Notes under the pieces: model-generated
Database searches by the model: none
Seen by the model: only the letters and a program-made list of their open reading frames with translations
What the model was told of the DNA's origin: nothing
Source: a virus
Strand: one strand, 5' to 3'
IMG/VR virus record: IMGVR_UViG_3300042549_009085
Coordinates: 1 to 21,018 of that record
Length of the DNA stretch: 21,018 bases
Shown: piece after piece, positions 1 through 7,365 of the stretch
Layout of the letters: the number at the start of each line of letters is the position of its first letter
Position numbering within the stretch: position 1 is the stretch's first letter
Program-made: the position numbers and the translations under genes

Positions 1-1502
1 TTGGAACGCTTAGCTTTGTCAGTTGGGTAGAGGTTTAAATCAATGACGTTATCCAACATACGCATAGCGATAGGGATAATAACTTCAAACTCAGTAGGAT
101 TACACTCGGCAACATTAATTGACCCTAAGTTACAGACTGAACTCTCGGAATCTGAATTATTGAGGGCAATTTCGGTACATAAATTAGAACTATGAATTAC
201 CCCATCATGAGATTGTGGGTTACGTCTGTTCATTTCATCTTTAAAGGTAATCCAGGGCGCACCTGACTCGACTAGCGCAGTGATAATCTTCTTCCACAAG
301 TCGAATGCATCTACGGTACGAATCGCATCGCCACGCGCTTCTGCTGACTCATAAGCTAATTTAAAGTCATTCCCATATAACTCATGCAGATCGGCATTTT
401 TACTTGAACAGAAGAGTGACCATTGCTTTTTGTCACGCACTCGTTCCATAAACAGATCATTCACCCACAAAGCAGGAAACAATTCTCTCGCTCGTAGACG
501 CTCATCGCCATTAGGCTTCTTTAAATCCAAGAAGCGTTCAATATCACCATGCCAGGGTTCCAAGTAGACAGCAAAGCTACCGGCACGCTTGCCACCTTGA
601 TTGACGGCGACTGATGTATCGTTAAATGCTTTTAGGTAAGGAATAATCCCCGAAGAAACACCATTAGTTGACTTAATGTGACCGCCAGTTGGTCTAACAC
701 GAGTCCAATCTGCACCAATGCCCCCTGAAAATTTTGAGTACAAAGCGCACTCAGTGGTGGATGCAAAGATACCTTTTCCCAAATTAGAAGCTGTTTCATC
801 GTGTTCCCAGATAGAGTCGTTAACTGTCACCACATAACATGAACTCATTTGCGAATGCTTAGTGCCTGAGTTAAACAAGGTAGGGGTTGAGTTGACGAAT
901 TTAAAAGTAGACAGTAGGTCATAGAACTTAATAGCCCACTCTGTGCGTGTTTCTAGTGTTTCATTTAAAGCAATACCCATCGCTACACGCATCCAAAAAT
1001 GCTGTGGCAATTCAATCAAGTCACCTATCAACTGATCATCAGTAGGTTCTGCTCTAATCAAATATCGATCATAGATTGTCTGCATTCCTAAATATTTGAA
1101 CTTCATATCTCTGGATTGATCAATAGCGGCATCAATCATGTCAAAATCAAAATCCAGCATGTCTCTGCTTAATCTATCTTCACTGATGGCTGTCACAACA
1201 TAGTCAAACATCGGTGGGTATTGAATACTGCCACCTGTTACTTCTTTGTAAATTTGTTGCAGTAGCAAGCGGGCTGCCGCGTACTCATAATCCATCTTAT
1301 CCTTATCAATCAGACTGGCGGCTGAGTTCATCAACGCCTTTTGAATTTGTTCAGATTTGATACCATCAAAGAATTGAATATGTGCGCCTGTTTCGATAGC
1401 CGATAGTGAAACGTCCAACCCTTCACATGCCCATGACACCGCTTTATGAATCTTTTCAATACTAATTGTTTCTTTATTTCCACTTCTTTTTACAATTTCC
1501 AT
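1..1502 (-). CDS. nrdA: Ribonucleoside-diphosphate reductase large subunit, class I (partial, C-terminus outside window)
   Basis: This is the catalytic subunit that reduces ribonucleotides to deoxyribonucleotides with the small subunit NrdB. About 500 residues are present; the gene runs off the left edge, so the C-terminal redox cysteines are not visible. I chose the ATG at 1502 because the protein then begins like E. coli NrdA, with a short ATP-cone (MEIVKRSGNKETISIEKIHK), and a GGGAA ribosome site lies just upstream. Active-site residues are intact by my translation: the redox pair C222 (SSC) and C457 (SVCNLGS), and N440-C442-E444 in SNLCTEI, close to E. coli numbering. GGIGADWTRVRPTGG and the QGGKRAGSFAVYLEPWH block are typical of class Ia/Ib enzymes. 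It is the last gene of the minus-strand series here and has its own candidate promoter. An NrdB partner probably lies beyond the edge, which is inference. Confidence 0.96.
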   Translation of the reverse strand, partial: MEIVKRSGNKETISIEKIHKAVSWACEGLDVSLSAIETGAHIQFFDGIKSEQIQKALMNSAASLIDKDKMDYEYAAARLLLQQIYKEVTGGSIQYPPMFDYVVTAISEDRLSRDMLDFDFDMIDAAIDQSRDMKFKYLGMQTIYDRYLIRAEPTDDQLIGDLIELPQHFWMRVAMGIALNETLETRTEWAIKFYDLLSTFKFVNSTPTLFNSGTKHSQMSSCYVVTVNDSIWEHDETASNLGKGIFASTTECALYSKFSGGIGADWTRVRPTGGHIKSTNGVSSGIIPYLKAFNDTSVAVNQGGKRAGSFAVYLEPWHGDIERFLDLKKPNGDERLRARELFPALWVNDLFMERVRDKKQWSLFCSSKNADLHELYGNDFKLAYESAEARGDAIRTVDAFDLWKKIITALVESGAPWITFKDEMNRRNPQSHDGVIHSSNLCTEIALNNSDSESSVCNLGSINVAECNPTEFEVIIPIAMRMLDNVIDLNLYPTDKAKRS

Positions 1503-1568
1503 TTTATTCCCATGTTTAATTCCAATTGGTGAACGATTATAAGTCAGTCACCAATTACTTACTATTTA
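1503..1568 (-). promoter_or_regulatory. Promoter/operator region of nrdA with GTAAGT-type site and TATAAT inside a dyad
   Basis: On the minus strand this gap reads GTAAGTAATTGGTGACTGAC followed directly by TTATAATCG. A perfect 9-bp inverted repeat, AATTGGTGA at 1524-1532 and TCACCAATT at 1548-1556, encloses the TATAAT box in a 15-nt loop. The outer GTAAGT half-site is at 1557-1562. There is no convincing TTGACA at 17 bp. The same GTAAGT-based signal recurs before other genes of the window. A promoter plus operator for nrdA is the inference; the repeats themselves are plain in the sequence. Confidence 0.6.
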
Positions 1569-2153
1569 TTAGGCAGCTATTTTGTCAAATTCTTTTCTAA
1601 ACATATCCGCCATCGCAATAGCAGTCTTAAATTGCTCTGTTTTCATGCCTGCATAGATGCAAGCTACGGCATCAGCCATGTGTTCATTATCCGCTGTAAG
1701 CACTTGTTTTCCTTTAAGTGTTCTCATTTTCCAATTCGCATCGGGGTGTTTCTCAGTTGCCCATACAATCATCTCCTGTTTAGTTGCAGTCTTTACCCCA
1801 AACCCTGCCAATTTAACTTCGGCAGGTGTCACTTCAATCATTGGCTTCTTAACGCTTGCCAATACTCCGACACAAATCCCATACGAAGCCATTGCTCTCG
1901 CAGATTGAGATCCAAAGGGCATTTCAACTGAAATAATCTGGCAATCAGCAATCGCTAACATCAGATTATCTTGCAGCCATCTTGCTCTTCTCAAGTCATC
2001 GCTATTTTTTCTGACCTGTTTCTTTGCAACAGCATCTGCTTTAGGTGGCTGTATTAACTGCAACTCGGTAATTACCACCTTGTTATCGTCAATCACCGCT
2101 TTGCAGATGCCAATATTGTTTAAACTAATGTCTATACCTACAATCTTAATCAT
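1569..2153 (-). CDS. ruvC: RuvC-like Holliday junction resolvase
   Basis: This is a 194-residue protein of the RuvC/RNase H fold, expected to cut four-way junctions or branched DNA during phage recombination and before packaging. The catalytic acidic residues can be seen: D8 in VGIDIS, E77 in IISVEMPFG, and the C-terminal pair H158/D161 in NEHMADAVA, the usual layout for RuvC. Its length is close to that of cellular RuvC (about 170 residues) with a short helical tail. The start at 2153 overlaps the stop of the preceding gene as TAATG, as also seen upstream at the sbcC junction; an in-frame ATG two codons earlier (2159) is possible. It ends the recombination operon, and a separate promoter region follows before nrdA. 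The fold assignment is confident; which junctions it cuts is not visible. Confidence 0.88.
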   Translation of the reverse strand: MIKIVGIDISLNNIGICKAVIDDNKVVITELQLIQPPKADAVAKKQVRKNSDDLRRARWLQDNLMLAIADCQIISVEMPFGSQSARAMASYGICVGVLASVKKPMIEVTPAEVKLAGFGVKTATKQEMIVWATEKHPDANWKMRTLKGKQVLTADNEHMADAVACIYAGMKTEQFKTAIAMADMFRKEFDKIAA

Positions 2154-2659
2154 TACCATGCTCCGTAACTTAATTTCCCTGCATATTTTGCAGCCTTTGC
2201 TTCTTTTATTTTTTCTTGCTCCAATTGATGTTGCGCTTTTTCCATTAAACTCTTTCTAACCTCAGCCTCTCTAATTAAAACTAAGCTTTCTTTTATCAAA
2301 TCCCCAAACAGATCAAAAATATGTTCCGCAAAGGGAGGCAACTCTAAGAACGCCATTTCTAATTTGATTTCAATTCTATCCGCTGTGCTGTTGGAAAATT
2401 TTGGCGAATGAAATATAAAGATGACATCGCCCTTTTTACCAATATAGAAACTTCTAAAATAAAACGGATCACCGCTATTGCACTTAACTGTTCTATATCC
2501 ATCTTTGTTCCCATCAAAGTAAGCCAATTGAAGCGCCTTGTATGACTTAAAGACGATATCGGTCTTGTTCTTTAATCGATAATCTCGAATGACCTTTTTA
2601 GCCTGTTCAGTATGCTCAGTTAAAAATGTTTTGAGAGCGCCTACTGTTGTAGTATCCAT
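2153..2659 (-). CDS. Unrecognised 168-aa protein between SbcC-like and RuvC-like genes
   Basis: I do not recognise this family. The first half looks like a mixed alpha/beta domain, with conserved-looking blocks around YFDGNKDGYRTVKCNSGDPF and KKGDVIFIFHSPKF. The C-terminal third is a long charged helix rich in Glu, Lys and Ala (residues about 125-160), likely a coiled coil. It has one Cys and no obvious metal or nucleotide motif, signal peptide or membrane segment. It overlaps the upstream sbcC-like stop as TAATG and its own stop overlaps the ruvC start the same way, so it is translationally coupled to both. Its place between the nuclease complex and the resolvase suggests an accessory recombination role, but that rests on context alone. 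Confidence 0.75.
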   Translation of the reverse strand: MDTTTVGALKTFLTEHTEQAKKVIRDYRLKNKTDIVFKSYKALQLAYFDGNKDGYRTVKCNSGDPFYFRSFYIGKKGDVIFIFHSPKFSNSTADRIEIKLEMAFLELPPFAEHIFDLFGDLIKESLVLIREAEVRKSLMEKAQHQLEQEKIKEAKAAKYAGKLSYGAW

Positions 2660-4584
2660 TATCTGTCCTCTATTGTTGAAACCCCACCTGAATTAGTCAC
2701 CGTAACTGACTGATCTATCCAAGCACCTAAGTCATTATGACTAATGACAATCACTGTACCTTTCTCTCGACCTCTTTTGTCTAAGATAGTCATTAAACGC
2801 TCTAACCCTGATACATCAAGGGCATCATCAATTTCGTCATACAGTTGAAACTCAATTGGCTTAGTAGCACGACTAGCGACCAAATCTTGTAAAGCCATTG
2901 AAGTGGATAGACGCACTTTGCGTTTCTCCCCACCAGACAATCCTGCAAAGTTCTCACTGCCATTTCTCTTAGCTACTGCAATGCCAAACTTCTCTCGCAA
3001 ATCACCCTTAGCTGTTTTGTTAAGTGTTGACCACGATGCGGTAATATTGCCATCAGTCAATGTCCCTAAATACTCAGCCGTACGTTCATTGAGAAATGGC
3101 GTGACGGTATCAAGTATGTGCGCCCTTACCCCTGTTCTGCTAAACACTTCAATAGCCTGTAGAGATACATTGCATTTCTCCATCAGCAAAAATAACTCAG
3201 CGGTGATTGACTTATTTTTAACTTTAAGGCTGTCAATCTCACCCGATCTGTTCTTTACCATTGCTGTAAAAGGGTTCTCTCTTTCTTGCTCTTGTTCGAT
3301 GCTTAATATTAACGCATCAATCTCGGCATTCACTTCTTTATGCTTTAACTCCCTCTTGTTCGACTCACTAACCTGAGCATTTAAATTGCTGTGACGCTTC
3401 AATAATTCGCTAACATCTGTCAGCGTATCAATAAAAGTTTTTTGCTCTGTCAGTGCGATATTTAGAAGCTCTTTTGCTTTCTCCTCATGCTCTTTGCATG
3501 TCTTTAAATTTAATAAACTCAATCTTAACTTGCTCTTTGCGTTTGCCATTGCGTGAATCAAATCCTCACCGCAATACTCTTTTCCACACTCAGTGCATTC
3601 CGTACCAAGAAGCTCGTCAAATTTTTCTAACCCAAGCTTTAAATCTCTAGCGGTTCTATTTGCAATTCTGCTTTCTGTTTCAGTAACAGCAATTCGCGAT
3701 TCCGCACTTTTCACATTACCAGCGTGAACTTTTAGATTTTCCTTTTCAGCAGGGTTATCGATTTTTGCAATTAATAAAGCCATCTCCTTAATAAGCTCTT
3801 CTCTTAATTCCGGATGAGAACTTGGCAATTTATCTTTAAATTCCTCTTTGACCCCTAAAGCGATCGTCTTATCTCGTATGTTCCCAGAGCGAACCACTTC
3901 ATGCTTTGCTTCCATGTCTGTCAATGTGCGTAGCTCTTCCTCATTTGAAGACAATAATGCTTTGTTTAAGTCCAACTGTGAGGACTTTGCATCAGCCTCC
4001 ACCTGCATCATTTTGTTTTTAAATAATGCCACTTCGTGAGCGGCTTGAAGTCGTTCAATACCTGCCGCTTCTTCGACAATCATCTTTAATTGCTTATCAG
4101 TCATTGCAGGTAAATCGGGCATCATTTCTTGACCTGAATAGACGGCAGCAATGAACACTTCATAACTACAGCCGACAATTCTATCTACCACGCCTTGTGT
4201 GAGCTTAGTTGTACCTTTGTCTAACTCAAGAGCTAAGCCGCCTTCTTGCCATAACCATACGGTTAAGTCATTTTGCCTAACTGAATGCTTTCTATACCGT
4301 GATATGCCGTATTCTTTATCACCATCTTGAACAATGACGCTCACACAACAATCTTTGCCTATTGTGTTATTGACGACACTATCACCTGATACACCTCTAG
4401 CTGTTTCGCCAAATAGACACCAACTGATCGCATCAACGATACTGCTTTTACCCGCCCCATTGCTATTGGCAGATGAATCATCTTCATTCTCACCTTGTAC
4501 TAACAATAAACCTCTGTTATCAAGATTAATCTTAGCTTCGCCAATAATGAGAAAATTCGATATGGTTAGTGACTTAATCTTCAT
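2659..4584 (-). CDS. sbcC: SbcC/Rad50-like ATPase (T4 gp46 type)
   Basis: This 641-residue SMC-like ATPase pairs with the SbcD-like nuclease just upstream to process double-strand ends. Visible elements in order are the N-terminal KIKSLTISNF strand, a Walker A ending NGAGKSS (42-48) with an unusually long insert after GEN, the Q-loop region AVYSGQEMMPDLP, a long charged coiled-coil arm, a zinc-hook-like CTECG (C330 and C333, with C338 nearby), the ABC signature LSGGEKRK (about 548), Walker B/D-loop LYDEIDDALD (about 580) and a switch histidine in VISHND. It is much shorter than E. coli SbcC and matches phage gp46-sized proteins. The start overlaps the SbcD-like stop by 4 bases (ATGA), so the two are coupled. 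It should supply 3' single strands to the RecA, SSB and UvsY-like proteins encoded upstream in the transcription order. Confidence 0.94.
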   Translation of the reverse strand: MKIKSLTISNFLIIGEAKINLDNRGLLLVQGENEDDSSANSNGAGKSSIVDAISWCLFGETARGVSGDSVVNNTIGKDCCVSVIVQDGDKEYGISRYRKHSVRQNDLTVWLWQEGGLALELDKGTTKLTQGVVDRIVGCSYEVFIAAVYSGQEMMPDLPAMTDKQLKMIVEEAAGIERLQAAHEVALFKNKMMQVEADAKSSQLDLNKALLSSNEEELRTLTDMEAKHEVVRSGNIRDKTIALGVKEEFKDKLPSSHPELREELIKEMALLIAKIDNPAEKENLKVHAGNVKSAESRIAVTETESRIANRTARDLKLGLEKFDELLGTECTECGKEYCGEDLIHAMANAKSKLRLSLLNLKTCKEHEEKAKELLNIALTEQKTFIDTLTDVSELLKRHSNLNAQVSESNKRELKHKEVNAEIDALILSIEQEQERENPFTAMVKNRSGEIDSLKVKNKSITAELFLLMEKCNVSLQAIEVFSRTGVRAHILDTVTPFLNERTAEYLGTLTDGNITASWSTLNKTAKGDLREKFGIAVAKRNGSENFAGLSGGEKRKVRLSTSMALQDLVASRATKPIEFQLYDEIDDALDVSGLERLMTILDKRGREKGTVIVISHNDLGAWIDQSVTVTNSGGVSTIEDR

Positions 4585-5633
4585 GCAATCTCCTCTACTT
4601 CATTTAATATCTCAGCACACAATTCTGATACGGCAGTGTCATAACCTTTTAGGCTTATAAAATGCGCTATTGATTGCTCTAGGCTACGCACATCGCTGGA
4701 TGTAATCTTGCCAGTACGTTCGGTAATCGCTGAATCTTTAATCTGATTAATGATAATACCTTTAGCCCCCCACGCCTCAAACTGAGTTCTGAGTTCGCTA
4801 ACTTCTGAGTCCTTGCTGACATTGATACGGCAGCGTACATAGTTACCATCAATTAATAATTCCGCTTCATCGAAGTTATCAGCATTAATATCGACAAACT
4901 TTGGAGCATGTGAGGCGTTCCAAATCACTTTGTCATCAAATACGGACAATGAACCCGCTTTACTGCCAATATCTGAGAAGGTTTGATGTGTTGTTGCGCC
5001 TATCGAGTAGACACCGCCAGTAAACTCTTTGTGATTATGATAGTGTCCAGAGAACACTCGTTTAAAGCCCAAGTCAGCTAAGTAACTGGCAGTTAACCCA
5101 TGCTCAGGTAGTCCGTAGATAACGTCATCAACAGGGGCATGAATAATTAAATCATAATCTGATTTCTTACCTACAAAGGTATCTAATGTCTCAATTTCTT
5201 CCTTCAATGCCTTAACATCGGCAAACCAGGGAATAAATACTATCTTCACATCGCAATTGACGGCTGACTGACTGTACACTTTTGTACCTGCACACAGTTC
5301 TAATGCCGTAATTGAACTGTTTAGTCGGGATGAATCCTTTGATTCAAGATCGTGATTGCCTGTCAGCATAAACGTCTCCCAACCTGCTAAGCTTAATTCT
5401 TTAAATAAATCGAGTACGGGGTTTAAAACACTGGTTTGTACTGAACCGCGTTTGTGAAATACATCGCCTGCAATGACTAAACGTGGTGTGCCACCTTTTG
5501 ATATATGCACATTGGTAGCGCGTTTGATTTCATCGATGGTAATTTGCAGACGACTGTTAATGCCGTCTGCCGTTGTGGTTGAGAATGATGTCCAAGCATG
5601 AAAGTGGACATCAGAAATTAGCAAATAACTCAT
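4581..5633 (-). CDS. sbcD: SbcD/Mre11-like nuclease subunit (T4 gp47 type)
   Basis: This metallophosphoesterase is the nuclease partner of the SbcC-like ATPase. The phosphoesterase motifs appear in order: DVHFH near the N-terminus (residues 8-12), AGDVFHKRG (about 55-63), LTGNHDLES (about 90-98), a central HAPVDD, and SGHYHNH (about 195-201), together supplying the two-metal Asp/His/Asn ligands. The length of 350 residues is usual for gp47/SbcD. I prefer the ATG at 5633 over an in-frame TTG at 5645, because the protein then begins MSYLLISDVHFH as the family does and the ATG lies 1 base beyond the stop of the small membrane gene. Translation of SbcC is coupled through the ATGA at 4581-4584. 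Confidence 0.94.
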   Translation of the reverse strand: MSYLLISDVHFHAWTSFSTTTADGINSRLQITIDEIKRATNVHISKGGTPRLVIAGDVFHKRGSVQTSVLNPVLDLFKELSLAGWETFMLTGNHDLESKDSSRLNSSITALELCAGTKVYSQSAVNCDVKIVFIPWFADVKALKEEIETLDTFVGKKSDYDLIIHAPVDDVIYGLPEHGLTASYLADLGFKRVFSGHYHNHKEFTGGVYSIGATTHQTFSDIGSKAGSLSVFDDKVIWNASHAPKFVDINADNFDEAELLIDGNYVRCRINVSKDSEVSELRTQFEAWGAKGIIINQIKDSAITERTGKITSSDVRSLEQSIAHFISLKGYDTAVSELCAEILNEVEEIA

Positions 5634-5634
5634 A

Positions 5635-5784
5635 TTATTTTCCAAAGAAATAATTATAAATCTTCCTCTTTTCTAGCCAAAGTTGTATTAAACATATCAC
5701 TACAGCGTAGGTTGGAAGAACGATAACAACTACAAACACCTTCATACACAGCAAGAAGGCATCTACCAATAACTCGGCTATCAT
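5635..5784 (-). CDS. Small 49-aa hydrophobic membrane protein
   Basis: This short ORF fills the gap between the SbcD-like gene and the 61-aa gene. It starts with an ATG whose last bases form the stop of the preceding gene (ATGA at 5781-5784) and ends 1 base before the sbcD ATG, strong signs that it is real. The protein MIAELLVDAFLLCMKVFVVV... is almost wholly hydrophobic from residue 4 to about 38, long enough for one long or two short membrane segments, followed by a basic tail (LEKRK). No lipobox or signal cleavage site is evident. It lies two genes after a SleB-type wall hydrolase, so a holin-like or spanin-like role is possible, but no family was recognised. Confidence 0.7.
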   Translation of the reverse strand: MIAELLVDAFLLCMKVFVVVIVLPTYAVVICLIQLWLEKRKIYNYFFGK

Positions 5785-5966
5785 GTTGTTTCAACATAGC
5801 AAAGTTGTTCGGGCAATCTTAAAAAGTAAGTCTTACCGACCTCGACTCTTACCTTTTCATTATTTGTAAAGCTTAAAACTTTGCCTAGTTGAATAGCCGT
5901 CTTGCCATTAAATGCAATGACAACGGTATCGCCCTGTTTAATCTCTTTTCCTACAATATCTTTCAT
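5781..5966 (-). CDS. Small 61-aa protein, possible SH3-like beta-barrel
   Basis: The likely product begins MKDIVGKEIKQGDTVVIAF and continues as alternating beta-type stretches (GKVLSFTNNEKVRVEV, then YFLRLPEQLCYVE). The pattern, with an early QGDTV turn, resembles small SH3/KOW-like phage proteins, though I cannot name the family. I chose the ATG at 5966 because it has a GAGAG ribosome site 4 bases upstream and follows the hydrolase stop by 7 bases; the longer version from a TTG at 5996 would overlap the hydrolase. Its stop overlaps the membrane-protein start. No catalytic motif was seen. Confidence 0.7.
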   Translation of the reverse strand: MKDIVGKEIKQGDTVVIAFNGKTAIQLGKVLSFTNNEKVRVEVGKTYFLRLPEQLCYVETT

Positions 5967-5973
5967 GCTTCTC

Positions 5974-6369
5974 TCAGTAGTAAATTTGATTGCCAATGCG
6001 CTTAGGCTTGATACTGGTTACATATCGAATACCCATTCGCCTCTCGTTAAAATACATTGCTCCATGTGTAATATCCCGTCTTCTACTTATGACCTTTGAA
6101 GCGACATCTAACGATTCATCCCAAGCTTTCTTATCAGAAACATTTTTCAATGCTCTTCTAGCCATTACTGATAAATCATTGGATCGTCTTATGTCATTCA
6201 CCCAAGAAAATTGGTTTCTATCGAACACGGCAGCACATATCTTTTTTCCTTCATAGTCTTCAGATCGGTTCATGACTACATGCGCTACATAATGCTGACC
6301 CATACTTGGTTCGCCTCTGCTTTCAAAATAAACAGTTAACGCTAAGCAGGTTGCAGCCAGCGAAATCAT
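5974..6369 (-). CDS. SleB-like cell wall hydrolase
   Basis: This 131-residue protein matches the cell wall hydrolase SleB (Hydrolase_2) pattern: LALTVYFESRGEPSMGQ with the catalytic Glu at the start, a HVVMNR block, ICAAVFDRNQFSW in the middle and THGAMYFN near the end. Such enzymes cut peptidoglycan as transglycosylases or amidases. There is no separate signal peptide; the hydrophobic N-terminus is part of the domain, so export would need another protein. The ATG at 6369 has GAGG 6 bases upstream. It is the first gene after a promoter-like dyad and heads the series running through the small membrane protein to SbcCD and RuvC. A lysis enzyme in a recombination operon is unusual; an endolysin role is likely but unproven. 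Confidence 0.85.
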   Translation of the reverse strand: MISLAATCLALTVYFESRGEPSMGQHYVAHVVMNRSEDYEGKKICAAVFDRNQFSWVNDIRRSNDLSVMARRALKNVSDKKAWDESLDVASKVISRRRDITHGAMYFNERRMGIRYVTSIKPKRIGNQIYY

Positions 6370-6399
6370 CTTTTGCCTCGTTTCATAATTTTCTCTCTT

Positions 6400-6448
6400 A
6401 GTTATTAAGCTTGTATTATAACACTTAATAACTCACTACTTACTTACC
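6400..6448 (-). promoter_or_regulatory. Promoter/operator upstream of the SleB-like operon
   Basis: On the minus strand the site reads GTAAGTAGTGAGTTAT (6428-6443) and then GTTATAATAC. A perfect 10-bp inverted repeat, AGTTATTAAG at 6400-6409 and CTTAATAACT at 6424-6433, places TATAAT in a 14-nt loop. GTAAGT sits 17 bp before TATAAT but is a poor -35. An additional GTAA extends the site in direct-repeat fashion (GTAAGTAAGTAGTGA), as also before the exonuclease gene. It would drive hydrolase through ruvC. Confidence 0.6.
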
Positions 6449-6459
6449 TTGTCGGCTAT

Positions 6460-6837
6460 TTACACACGCTCAAGTTCGTCCGACTTTCGCTCAATGAAGC
6501 TCAACACAGACAATCTAACCTGCATAGCGCGATCGCCCTTGTCAAAATTTTTAATACCTTTTTCAAAAAAATCACTGATATTGGTGATAAATTTATCCTT
6601 CGATTGCGTAAAACTAACGGCAATTGCTCTCACCCCTATCGCTCTTGCCTCTTCTAGTGTTTTAAGATCGACTGATATGGTATTAGTTAATTGATGAATA
6701 CCTGTTCGTCTATTCTTCTTAATAGCCTTGTACATAACTTCCCCTGTTATGACATTCTGAAGATAGTGTCCGTACAAACCAACAGTACCGTAATTATTCT
6801 CTACTAACAGCCATATGTTTTTCTTTTTCGTTGCCAT
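6460..6837 (-). CDS. Unrecognised 125-aa basic protein
   Basis: No family was recognised. The protein is rich in Lys and Arg with a hydrophobic strand near the start (IWLLVENNYG), a GYVMYK-like middle and a helical second half (LEEARAIGVRAIAVSF, then FFEKGIKNFDKGDRA). It ends in charged residues (ERKSDELERV). The ATG at 6837 has a GGAGA ribosome site 7 bases upstream, inside the end of the previous gene, so the 44-bp overlap with the ASCH-like gene is probably genuine. No metal, nucleotide or membrane motif is visible. It is followed by the promoter region of the hydrolase operon and so closes the replication transcript. Confidence 0.7.
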   Translation of the reverse strand: MATKKKNIWLLVENNYGTVGLYGHYLQNVITGEVMYKAIKKNRRTGIHQLTNTISVDLKTLEEARAIGVRAIAVSFTQSKDKFITNISDFFEKGIKNFDKGDRAMQVRLSVLSFIERKSDELERV

Positions 6838-7315
6838 CTAACATCTCCAAATAAATAACCGATACATCATCGGAACTATTGTAAATCATTGACCCTGATG
6901 AGTTTTTTAATCTCTTCAGCATTGTTTCAGCTATATTATCAACTATCTCAAGGGCAAGCATACTGTGATTGAACAGCCCATGTAATTCAGCCATTCGCTG
7001 TTTGTTCCCGAAATGAACTTCGGTAACATAAGCATGCCCTACTACTGTGTATGTCTTGGTATTAAAAATAGCGACTAACGAACCTTTTTGCAGACGCTTT
7101 GCCCATGCTGTTCCACATCTAAAAGTATTAAAACGAGGGAAATCAAAACCCATTAATGGCGCTTTGAAATTTAATCGTGGAGTAAAGTCAGCACATTGCA
7201 TAGCGGCAAAGTTTGAACATACAGGGTGATCACAACGATCGCAAAGTACCCGTTTAGTTGCTGTATAGGTGTTATCACTGAGCGTGACATCTCGGTATGA
7301 GAGTTGAGTTTGCAT
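6794..7315 (-). CDS. ASCH-like protein with N-terminal Cys cluster
   Basis: This 173-residue protein starts at an ATG with a strong AGGAGG site 4 bases upstream. Residues about 25-41 hold four cysteines (CDRCDHPVC and MQCADF), a likely zinc or iron-sulfur site. The middle, FRCGTAWAKRLQKGSLVAIF followed by GHAYVTEVHFG, fits the ASCH pattern of RNA- or nucleotide-binding domains (T-x-R-x-G-x-x-W-A-x-x-L-x-x-G-D/S). The C-terminal third is a helix and a polar tail. It lies after recA and overlaps the 125-aa gene. The ASCH call rests on motif resemblance read by eye, so it is tentative; the target is unknown. Confidence 0.6.
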   Translation of the reverse strand: MQTQLSYRDVTLSDNTYTATKRVLCDRCDHPVCSNFAAMQCADFTPRLNFKAPLMGFDFPRFNTFRCGTAWAKRLQKGSLVAIFNTKTYTVVGHAYVTEVHFGNKQRMAELHGLFNHSMLALEIVDNIAETMLKRLKNSSGSMIYNSSDDVSVIYLEMLDGNEKEKHMAVSRE

Positions 7316-7350
7316 ATAACCTCCTGAGTTATACGCAATACTCTAGTCAT
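7316..7350 (-). promoter_or_regulatory. Promoter-like box and hairpin around the ASCH-like gene ribosome site
   Basis: The minus strand reads GAGTATTGCGTATAACTC and then AGGAGGTTAT before the ATG. TATAAC is one base from the -10 consensus and the GCGTATAA context matches that before the UvsY-like gene. TATAAC and GTTATA form 6-bp arms around TCAGGAG, so the ribosome site lies partly in a potential hairpin loop, which might tune translation. Confidence 0.35.
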
Positions 7351-7365
7351 AAATGGTAAAACGCG

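Noticed and set aside
5967-5996. Longer start (TTG at 5996) for the 61-aa gene and TTG at 5645 for sbcD
   Set aside because: Both would use rare starts; the ATG alternatives fit ribosome-site spacing and the tight gene junctions better.
6530-6539. GCGATCGC, the cyanobacterial HIP1 octamer
   Set aside because: I noticed a single copy in the window, so it does not indicate a cyanobacterial host.
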